Below, piece by piece: positions 8,034 to 14,044 of a stretch of DNA of 15,715 nucleotides. How positions within the stretch are numbered: position 1 is the first letter of the stretch; every line of letters begins with the position of its first letter. A program made the position numbers and the translations under genes. Source of the stretch: CAYMOV01 sp964392085. Lineage in GTDB: Bacteria; Oederibacteriota; Muellerivitia; Muellerivitales; Muellerivitaceae. The notes beneath the pieces were generated by a model, which worked only from the letters and a program-made list of their open reading frames with translations, made no database searches and was not told where the DNA came from. The DNA lies in contig CAYMOV010000057.1 of NCBI GenBank assembly GCA_964392085.1, positions 1-15,715 of the forward strand, given 5' to 3'.

Positions 8034-8055
8034 CGTTGACTCGACGATTTCTGGC

Positions 8056-10746
8056 TTACGGGCAGTTGTTCACCTGGACGTTGTCGAGGTAGACGTTGCC
8101 CGTGCCGCTGGTCGTGCCGGTTTGAAGGACAATGACGAGCATGTCCAACGGATCGGTGGCCACGAGGCCCTGGGTCCAATCCAGGTTAAAGGTCACATGG
8201 TTCAATCCGGTCGACAAGGCAGGATGGTTGCTGCTCATGTAGGTCCAAGCCCCTCCACCCGTGCTTCCCTCCAGGTACATCTGGTTCCACCCGGTTCCGG
8301 CCAGGACCGACGCGTCCACGGTCATGTCCATGGTGAGCACGGTCCCGTTGGACCAGGTATTGGGCGTGAACCCGCTCAACTGGATGAACTGGTCGTTCCA
8401 CCCGCCGGCCGGTGGGGTGGCGATGTTGACGTCCAGGGCGTTGCTTCCTAACGTGGCCCCTGTGGTGCTGATCGAGAACAGGGAGTTCGATCCGCCCCAT
8501 GTCCCGTTCTCCGTCAAGGTTTCACAATTGTTCAACAACGTCGGCGTGCAGCCCGGCACCGGGGTATTGGTGGGGGTGGCCTGGGCCGAGAAGCTGATGT
8601 TGTCGACATAGACGTTACCGGTCGCGCTGGCCGGGATACCGTAGAACTGGAGCCCGATCTGGTCCACGGCGGTGGGATCCGTCCCGGCGATGAACCATGA
8701 GACGGACACCCATTTCCCGACCTTGGTGGCGTCGAGGTAAACTCCGGTGCTGTTGGACCAGCTCCAGCCCCCGCTTTGGATAAAGAACTGCACCCCACCA
8801 CCCTGCATGCTGGGATCCGCGTAGAACCAAGCCGTGACCGTCCGGCCGCTCAAGTCCGCCGCCGTGGCGTAGGTCTCCTCGATTTGGATATTGGCGGAAG
8901 TCGCCGGTTCGGCGAAGCCGATGTGCATGGCTCCGGTCCCCTCGGTGACGGGGCTGGATACGATGTTCCAAGCCGTCACGACGGGGGCGCTGACGGAATC
9001 CAACGCCCAGCATTCCATCGAAGTGTCGAAGCTGTAGGCCGTCTGGAACGCCCCTTGGCAAGGAGTCGGTGTCGCGGCCGCCCCGGTTGGGGTGGGCGTG
9101 AAGGTGAAGGTGTCCGTCGCGCCGGGGACCGGCGTGTAGGTGTCGGTGGGGGTGAGGGTGAAGGTCGGCGTGTTGGCCGGCGTTCCGGAAGCCACCGTCA
9201 CGTCGTCGATGTAGATGTTTCCCGCCGCTCCGCCGGTGGCGATGATGACTTGGACGCCGATGGCCCGGACGTCATTCTGGTTGGCGGGGCAGGTCGTGCT
9301 CAGGTCCAAGGTGTAGGTCTGCCAGCTGCCGAAACCCGTGATGTTGACCCAAGCCGCGCTGCAGAAGGTGGTGCTGGCGGTGGTCTTGATGTAGGGCTGG
9401 ATGCCGCCGCCCCAAGCCGTGCCCTTCACCGAGTTGTCGATGTAGATGTGCATGGTGATGAGCGCGTTAGTGAGGTCGGTGTTGGGCGGCAGGGGAACCT
9501 CGAATTCCTCGGTCGCTTGGGAAACCGCGCTGTAAGCCACATTGGCGTGGAAAGCGCCGCCGCCGCTGGGGGAGCCCGCGGGTCCGGCGGCCCAATCCGC
9601 CGTGGTGGTTCCCAAGGCGTTGTTGGTCTTCCAGCAACGCAGGTCGCCGTCGAACGTGTAGTCGGAAGAGACGGGCTCCGGGCAATTGAGGGTCGGTGTG
9701 AATGTCGGCGTGGCCCCTCCGGGTGTGGGGGTGTCGGTATAAGTCAGGGTCGGAGTGGGGGTCGGGATCGGGTTGACGGTCACGTCGTCGATGTAGATGT
9801 TCCCGGCGCCGCCCCCGGTGGCGATGATGACCTGGACCCCGATGGCCCGGACATCATTCAGGTTGGAGGTGCACGTTGAGCTCAGGTCCATGGTGTAGGT
9901 GTACCACCCGTCGAAGCCGATGATATTGACCCAAGCCGCGCTGCAGAAGGTGGTGCTGGCGGTGGTCTTGACGTAGGTCTGGATGCCTCCGCCCCAAGCC
10001 GTGCCCTTCACCGAGTTACCGATATAGATTTTCATGGTGATCGTGTGGTTCGTGAGGTCGGTGTTGGCCGGCAGGGGAACCTCAAACTCCTCAGTCGCCT
10101 GGGATACGGCGCTGTACGCCACGTTGGCGTGGAATGCGCCGCCGCCGCTGGTGGAGCCCGCCGGGCCGGTGGCCCAGTCGACGGTGGTGGTTCCTAAGGC
10201 GTTATTGGTCATCCAGCAACCGATGTTGGTGTTGAAGGGATAGGAGTTGGTGAAGGCCTGGGGGCAGGCGGTCGTCGGGGTCGGCGAGAGGGTGTAGGTG
10301 GCCGTATTGGCTCCGGTCGCCGTGTTGGTGAAGGTGGCGGTGTTGGCGCCGGTGTTGGTGGGCGTAAACGTGGAGGTGTTCGTGGGGGTACCCGTGAGGG
10401 TGTTGGTGGGACTGCCCGTGAAGGTAAAAGTGGCGGTATTGGCGCCGGTGTTGGTGGGCGTGAAGGTGTTGGTGGGGATGGGGGTGAAGGTCTTCGTGTA
10501 GGTGTTGGTGAAGGTGTTCGTGAAGACCGGCGTGTTGGATTTGGTGAGGGTGAAAGTGCTGGTGGCGACAAGGGTGTTCGTACTCGTGAAGGTGTTGGTC
10601 ATCACGGGCGTGACCGTTCCGGTGGGGGTGGGGGTCACGACGGTCACGGCGGAGGGGGCGGTGTTGAGGGTCCTCACGCATCCGGCGTAGAAGCCGATCG
10701 ACGCCAGAGTCAGGATCACCATGCCCAGCGATTTCAGAGAACGCAT
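8056..10746 (-). CDS. Multi-module surface lipoprotein with carbohydrate-binding-like domains
   Basis: 896 residues, ATG 10746 with a GGGGAG ribosome site. The N-terminus MRSLKSLGMVILTLASIG ends in FYAGC (Cys23), a likely lipoprotein signal although Tyr at -3 is unusual. Residues about 37-160 are a low-complexity Thr/Asn/Pro linker (TNTFTPTNTGANTATFT repeated). Four modules follow, each opening with Cys: about 161-324, 355-518, 563-720 and 734-896. Each ends in a G-N-hydrophobic-Y-hydrophobic-D strand (GNIYIDDVTV, GNVYVDNISF, GNVYLDNVQV), typical of jelly-roll carbohydrate-binding modules. Modules 1 and 2 are nearly identical and repeat at a 194-residue period. Shorter Thr/Pro linkers separate the modules. 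No catalytic domain is seen. Likely role: polysaccharide binding or display at the cell surface. The position between the two GH2 genes supports this, but the ligand is unknown, and cell adhesion is an alternative. An intrinsic terminator follows. Confidence 0.8.
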   Translation of the reverse strand: MRSLKSLGMVILTLASIGFYAGCVRTLNTAPSAVTVVTPTPTGTVTPVMTNTFTSTNTLVATSTFTLTKSNTPVFTNTFTNTYTKTFTPIPTNTFTPTNTGANTATFTFTGSPTNTLTGTPTNTSTFTPTNTGANTATFTNTATGANTATYTLSPTPTTACPQAFTNSYPFNTNIGCWMTNNALGTTTVDWATGPAGSTSGGGAFHANVAYSAVSQATEEFEVPLPANTDLTNHTITMKIYIGNSVKGTAWGGGIQTYVKTTASTTFCSAAWVNIIGFDGWYTYTMDLSSTCTSNLNDVRAIGVQVIIATGGGAGNIYIDDVTVNPIPTPTPTLTYTDTPTPGGATPTFTPTLNCPEPVSSDYTFDGDLRCWKTNNALGTTTADWAAGPAGSPSGGGAFHANVAYSAVSQATEEFEVPLPPNTDLTNALITMHIYIDNSVKGTAWGGGIQPYIKTTASTTFCSAAWVNITGFGSWQTYTLDLSTTCPANQNDVRAIGVQVIIATGGAAGNIYIDDVTVASGTPANTPTFTLTPTDTYTPVPGATDTFTFTPTPTGAAATPTPCQGAFQTAYSFDTSMECWALDSVSAPVVTAWNIVSSPVTEGTGAMHIGFAEPATSANIQIEETYATAADLSGRTVTAWFYADPSMQGGGVQFFIQSGGWSWSNSTGVYLDATKVGKWVSVSWFIAGTDPTAVDQIGLQFYGIPASATGNVYVDNISFSAQATPTNTPVPGCTPTLLNNCETLTENGTWGGSNSLFSISTTGATLGSNALDVNIATPPAGGWNDQFIQLSGFTPNTWSNGTVLTMDMTVDASVLAGTGWNQMYLEGSTGGGAWTYMSSNHPALSTGLNHVTFNLDWTQGLVATDPLDMLVIVLQTGTTSGTGNVYLDNVQVNNCP
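9199..9640 (-). repeat. Long direct repeat, unit encoding module 2
   Basis: This stretch and 9781-10222 align without net gap at an offset of 582 bp. They share long identical runs, for example CACGTCGTCGATGTAGATGT at both starts and GCCGTGCCCTTCACCGAGTT in the middle. The difference in sequence is small and scattered, pointing to a fairly recent in-frame tandem duplication within the lipoprotein gene or to gene conversion between copies. Confidence 0.85.
9781..10222 (-). repeat. Long direct repeat, unit encoding module 1
   Basis: Partner of the copy at 9199-9640, encoding the first carbohydrate-binding-like module. Both encode GGGAFHANVAYSAVSQATEE and TTASTTFCSAAWVNI identically. The Thr/Pro linkers on either side are not part of the high-identity block. 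Confidence 0.85.
10267..10638 (-). repeat. Low-complexity Thr/Asn/Pro linker-coding repeat
   Basis: A minisatellite-like tract encoding residues about 37-160 of the lipoprotein, built from variants of TNTFTPTNT and GANTATFT. The peptide FTPTNTGANTATFT occurs twice (about 95-108 and 127-140), and GANTAT a third time (145-150). At DNA level GGTGTTGG/GGCGCCGGTGTTGGTGGGCG recurs. The tract is a likely target for slippage, and its Thr content could allow O-glycosylation. Confidence 0.85.
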
Positions 10747-10818
10747 CGTCCACTCCCCTGTTTGGTCGTTTTGTCCTAACGGCTTTGAGCCGAAAGGGAT
10801 GCCCCGTAAAGTCCCGGC

Positions 10819-10846
10819 TATATATAGAGGGGATATATTACCCCAA
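10819..10846 (-). promoter_or_regulatory. Candidate promoter of the lipoprotein gene
   Basis: On the - strand: TTGGGG (10841-10846), 16 nt, TATATA (10819-10824) in a run TATATATA, about 70 bp upstream of the ATG at 10746. It is the only AT-rich patch in this gap. The element GGGG-N8-CCCC (10829-10844) overlaps the spacer and could be a regulator site. Weak -35. Confidence 0.35.
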
Positions 10847-10874
10847 AAATCGTTTCCGGAGCCCCGGCTCTTAC

Positions 10875-10887
10875 GGGGAAATTCCCC
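10875..10887. promoter_or_regulatory. Perfect 13-bp palindrome, possible operator
   Basis: GGGGAAATTCCCC is a perfect palindrome (centre A/T) about 30 bp upstream of the candidate -35 of the lipoprotein gene and 45 bp past the stop of the upstream GH2 gene. A looser GGGG-N8-CCCC site at 10829-10844 overlaps the promoter. Either could bind a dimeric regulator. No regulator gene is in the window. Confidence 0.3.
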
Positions 10888-10931
10888 TAAACCTTGAACG
10901 CTTGCATGGGATTTCCGCCTGGATTTCCCTT

Positions 10932-13667
10932 TTAATTCGGCTTCCGGGATGGGGCCTGGGAAAAGGCTGCGCGAACCGGTTCCAGGCCCTCCGACCGGAC
11001 GACTAGGGTGACGGATCCGGTGGCTCCGGTGGAACCCAGCAGGACCTGGCAGAGGCCATGAAAGGCCCTGCGGCTGTGGGCCTTGTCCGGCTCATGGCTG
11101 GAGGGGTCGCCGTTGCCGACACCGAGGACCAGGCCCGGACCCTCCACTTTGAACGCCATGTAATTTTCAGCGGTGGGGACCAAGCGGCCCTGGGCATCCA
11201 GGATCTCAACGGTGACCGGAACAACCTCCCCCGGGTCGGCGGCGAGCCGGTCCTTCCAGGGTTTCAACCGGATCTTGGCGGCCGCACCCGTGGTTTCAAC
11301 CTTCGTTTCGGCGGCCAGGACGCCCTTCCGGTAGGCCTTGGCGAGCAGGACGCCTGGTTGGTAGCGGACCTTCCATTCCAGGTGGCCCTCCCGCGGCGTC
11401 TCCTTCAAACCCATCCACTTGCCGTTCAGGAAAAGCTCGACCTGGTCGTAGTTGGTGTGGCACCAGACGTCGATCTCCTCGCCCTCGCGCCCCGGCCAAT
11501 TCCAATGGGGGAAGAGGTGTAGGACGGGTTTCGCGCCCCAACGGCCCTGGTAATACCAGAAATTGTCCTTGGGGAAGCCGCAGGCGTCCAGGATGCCGAA
11601 ATGGGAGTTGACGCAGGGCCAGTCGTAGGGGGTCGGCTCGCCCTTGTAGTCGAAGCCGGTCCAAATGAAAGTGCCGGCCATGTGGGGCCGTTCGACGATG
11701 GGCCGCCAGGCCGCCTCGGCGGGATGCGCCCATTCGGGGTGGTTCACGTCGTAAGCGCTGACGTAGCCCTTCTTGAGGTCGTTTCGGTACTCGCCCCGTG
11801 TGGAGACCGTACTTGCGGTCTCGCTCCCGAAGATCGGCATCTTGGGGTGCTTGGCCCGGAAGGGGTCGTACTGAACGATGTTGTAGTTGAAGCCCTGGAG
11901 GTCCACGACTTTCGTGAGCCCCTCGGCCCAACCGCCGTTCATGGCGGCGGTGACGGGACGTGTTCGGTCGAGCCCGCGGACCAACTTGACCATGGCCTTT
12001 CCCCGCTTCAACCCGAGGGCGTCGCCCTGGTGGGGCTCCTCGTTGCAGAGGGACCAGAGGATGACCGAGGGGTGGTTTCGGTCGCGTCGCACCATGGACT
12101 CCAATTGCCCCAGGACCTCCGGGTCGTCGCCCAGGCGGCGGTTCTCGTCGATCACCAGCATGCCCACCTGGTCGCATTGGTCCAGGAACTCCGGCGCGGG
12201 CGGGTTGTGGGCGCATCGGTAGGCGTTGGACCCCATCTCCATCAGCTTCTCCAGGCGGAAGGCCCAGAGCGGGTCGGGGACCGCCACGCCGACCCCCGCG
12301 TGGTCCTGGTGGTTGCAGGTGCCCTTAAGGAAGACCTGGGTGCCGTTGAGCAGGACGCCCAGCTCCGAGTCGAGCTGGACGGACCGGACACCGAAGGGGG
12401 TCTCGACGCGGTCGATGACTTTTCCCTTCGAGACGACTTGGGTGACCAGCTTGTAGAGGTAAGGGTTCCCGGGGGACCAGAGGGTCGGTTTGGAGATCCG
12501 TCCCTTTTGCAACAGGGCCTTTTGGCCGCCCTTGGGCAGTTTGCGGGAAGACTTCAGTTTCAAGACGGTCTTGCCTTTGGCGTCTTGGACTTCCGACAGG
12601 ACCTTCAGCGAGGCGGGAAGCCGGGTTTGGTTCCGGAGGGTGGTCTCCACCGAGAGGGAAGCCTTACCCGCCTTCGGTAAGGCCACAATGTAAACGCCCC
12701 AGGGATCCACATGGATCGGGTGGGCCTTGGTCAACCAGGCGTGGCGGTAGATCCCGCCGCCCTCGTACCACCAGCCCTCGTGGCCCCGAGCGTCGGCGCG
12801 GACCGCCAAAACGTTCCGGCCACCGTAAATCGCGTGGGGCGCCAGGTCGAACCCGAAACCGGTGTAACCGCTCTTGTGGCGCCCCAAGTATCTGCCGTTG
12901 AGCCAGACCCGGCAGTTGCGGGACACCCCGTCGAAATCGATCCGGAGGGAGCGGCCCCGGTCGGCCTCGGACAGGTCGAAGCCCTTGCGGTACCAACCGA
13001 TGCCCTTGGGCAGGTACGCGTGGGCCGGGTCGTTCGTGGCCTGGTCGAAGGCGCCTTCCACCACGAAGTCGTGGGGTAGGCGGATGGCGCGCCAGGAGCC
13101 GTCCTCAAAGCCGGGGGAGGCCGGGCCCTGGGCCGAGGTCTCGGGGATGGGGAAGTTCAGGTCGCCGTCGCCCACGAACCCCTCGCCCCAACCGTTCTTC
13201 ACCAAGACGGCCAGGTGGTTGGGTCCACCCTCCCGCCAAGCGCCCTCCAGGTCTACGTCAAAGGGGTCGGTCCAAACCTCGTGGTGGAGGAGAAACTTAC
13301 CGTTGAGGTAGACGTCCCCTTCGTCGCTGATCGAGGTGAAATGGAAGGAGCGGTGGGGGCCCGGGATGTTCGGCAGTTCGGCCCGGAACCAGGCGTATCC
13401 GACCTCCTTGTTAAAGGCGCCTTCCCAAGGCTTCTTCCGGTCCCAGGATTCCGTAGAGGTTTTGGGAAGGGACGGGACCAGGTCCGTGGGTTTGTCCTTC
13501 CCGAGGCGCAGGACGCGCCATTCGGGGACTGAAATCGCCTGTGGATGGTTCGGGAGGTCGCCGAGGTGGAACCGCCAATCACCGTCGAAATTGATCCGTT
13601 CACGGATGGGGGAGGCGGGAGTGGGGTTGGCTTTCTTCAAGTCGGGCCTCGAAGGGTGGTGGTTCAA
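10932..13667 (-). CDS. GH2 beta-galactosidase-like enzyme without signal peptide
   Basis: 911 residues if it starts at TTG 13667. The frame is open only as far as the stop at 13692-13694, with no ATG or GTG start, so a TTG start (13667, or TTG at residue 10 preceded by GAGG) is required. Homology with its paralogue begins at RERINFDGDWRFHLGD. There is no signal peptide, so a cytoplasmic location is likely. Motifs: LPHDFVVEG, EGWWYEGGGIYRHAWL, GTCNHQDHAG, SNAYRCAHNPP, acid/base Glu543 in WSLCNEE, nucleophile Glu616 in FGSETAS, FPHWNWPG, and VLGVGNGDPSSHEPDKA near the end. One copy of the inserted module (about residues 46-160, DEGDVYLNGKFLLHHEVW) lies within the GH2 sugar-binding domain, against two copies in the secreted paralogue. 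Likely a beta-galactosidase acting on imported oligosaccharides. No clear Shine-Dalgarno precedes TTG 13667, and no strong terminator follows the gene. Confidence 0.87.
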   Translation of the reverse strand: MNHHPSRPDLKKANPTPASPIRERINFDGDWRFHLGDLPNHPQAISVPEWRVLRLGKDKPTDLVPSLPKTSTESWDRKKPWEGAFNKEVGYAWFRAELPNIPGPHRSFHFTSISDEGDVYLNGKFLLHHEVWTDPFDVDLEGAWREGGPNHLAVLVKNGWGEGFVGDGDLNFPIPETSAQGPASPGFEDGSWRAIRLPHDFVVEGAFDQATNDPAHAYLPKGIGWYRKGFDLSEADRGRSLRIDFDGVSRNCRVWLNGRYLGRHKSGYTGFGFDLAPHAIYGGRNVLAVRADARGHEGWWYEGGGIYRHAWLTKAHPIHVDPWGVYIVALPKAGKASLSVETTLRNQTRLPASLKVLSEVQDAKGKTVLKLKSSRKLPKGGQKALLQKGRISKPTLWSPGNPYLYKLVTQVVSKGKVIDRVETPFGVRSVQLDSELGVLLNGTQVFLKGTCNHQDHAGVGVAVPDPLWAFRLEKLMEMGSNAYRCAHNPPAPEFLDQCDQVGMLVIDENRRLGDDPEVLGQLESMVRRDRNHPSVILWSLCNEEPHQGDALGLKRGKAMVKLVRGLDRTRPVTAAMNGGWAEGLTKVVDLQGFNYNIVQYDPFRAKHPKMPIFGSETASTVSTRGEYRNDLKKGYVSAYDVNHPEWAHPAEAAWRPIVERPHMAGTFIWTGFDYKGEPTPYDWPCVNSHFGILDACGFPKDNFWYYQGRWGAKPVLHLFPHWNWPGREGEEIDVWCHTNYDQVELFLNGKWMGLKETPREGHLEWKVRYQPGVLLAKAYRKGVLAAETKVETTGAAAKIRLKPWKDRLAADPGEVVPVTVEILDAQGRLVPTAENYMAFKVEGPGLVLGVGNGDPSSHEPDKAHSRRAFHGLCQVLLGSTGATGSVTLVVRSEGLEPVRAAFSQAPSRKPN

Positions 13668-13819
13668 GCGGGGCTCATTGTAACCCGTGGATTATTCGGC
13701 GCGTCCAGCCTTATCTCCTGAGGGCGGGTAGAGAGTCCATTCCCATGCAAACGTTGAAAGCCCTTGTACCGTAGGGTGGATCCATCGGTTCGCCGCCCGG
13801 AAACCGAAAGCAGGATGAT

Positions 13820-13847
13820 GAAAAAGTCCAACGGAGGAGACTTTTTC
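13820..13847. repeat. Hairpin GAAAAAGTC/GACTTTTTC
   Basis: A perfect 9-bp stem with a 10-nt loop. It lies between divergent genes, so a terminator role is unlikely unless it stops antisense or read-through transcription. It resembles small interspersed palindromes more than an operator. Confidence 0.55.
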
Positions 13848-13921
13848 GTGTCTTACTCGCGAATCATCCCCCAAAACAACCGGGGGATTCACGGCGATTC
13901 ATTCGACCCCCGTGGCTGCTG

Positions 13922-13953
13922 ACAGGGTGAAAAAAACTTATTCAACACCCTGT
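13922..13953. promoter_or_regulatory. Inverted repeat upstream of the substrate-binding protein promoter
   Basis: ACAGGGTG (13922-13929) and CACCCTGT (13946-13953) form a perfect 8-bp inverted repeat around a 16-nt AT-rich spacer. It ends 5 bp before the candidate -35. Position and symmetry suit an activator or repressor site controlling the transporter gene; the centre-to-centre distance of the half-sites is about 24 bp. Confidence 0.4.
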
Positions 13954-13958
13954 TTGGC

Positions 13959-13987
13959 TTGGCGGTCCAATCCCTTCAGGGTATGCT
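13959..13987 (+). promoter_or_regulatory. Sigma70-type promoter of the substrate-binding protein gene
   Basis: TTGGCG (13959-13964), exactly 17 nt, TATGCT (13982-13987). Transcription would begin near 13994, leaving a leader of about 50 nt before the AAGGAG site and the ATG at 14045. This supports the downstream start over the ATG at 13994. Confidence 0.55.
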
Positions 13988-14044
13988 CGTCATATGTTTT
14001 TCACCGGACCTCGAAACGATTCCGGACTGAACAAGGAGCATCTC

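Larger units (their letters stand above)
13668..14044. other. Divergent intergenic region with hairpins, no gene seen
   Basis: It separates the - strand GH2 gene from the + strand substrate-binding protein gene. No convincing coding sequence is present. Visible structure: a hairpin GAAAAAGTC/GACTTTTTC (13820-13828 with 13839-13847), a second GAATcatCCCCC/GGGGGATTC (13861-13890, 3-nt bulge), an 8-bp inverted repeat at 13922-13953, and the promoter of the rightward gene. I could not identify a good promoter for the leftward GH2 gene. Confidence 0.7.

Noticed and set aside
8776..9879. + strand open frame (367 codons) opposite the lipoprotein gene
   Set aside because: It consists of Gly/Arg/Asp/Val-rich sequence that simply repeats with the duplicated modules; a shadow of repeat-coding DNA.
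10267..10638. Possible CRISPR or spacer-repeat array
   Set aside because: The repeats are short, degenerate, in frame and translate to a Thr/Asn/Pro linker in a real gene; there are no fixed-length spacers.
10780..10870. Possible riboswitch in the leader of the lipoprotein gene
   Set aside because: There is a small CGGCT/AGCCG hairpin (10780-10792), but the sequence does not fit the riboswitch consensus I compared it with (c-di-GMP type I), and no switching terminator or sequestered ribosome site is visible.
11601..12680. Long + strand open frame (359 codons) opposite the second GH2 gene
   Set aside because: Antisense shadow: it covers the conserved GH2 catalytic region, lacks motifs and has no ribosome site of note.
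13664..13678. Five-codon frame ATG-AGC-CCC-GCT-TGA overlapping the TTG start of the GH2 gene (leader peptide or true start)
   Set aside because: It is out of frame with the enzyme and has no ribosome site; likely chance. The TTG start is retained, with uncertainty noted.
13994..14044. Upstream ATG 13994 as start of the substrate-binding protein
   Set aside because: It lies at the predicted transcription start, has no ribosome site, and would put 17 polar residues before a perfect lipoprotein signal. ATG 14045 has AAGGAG at good spacing.
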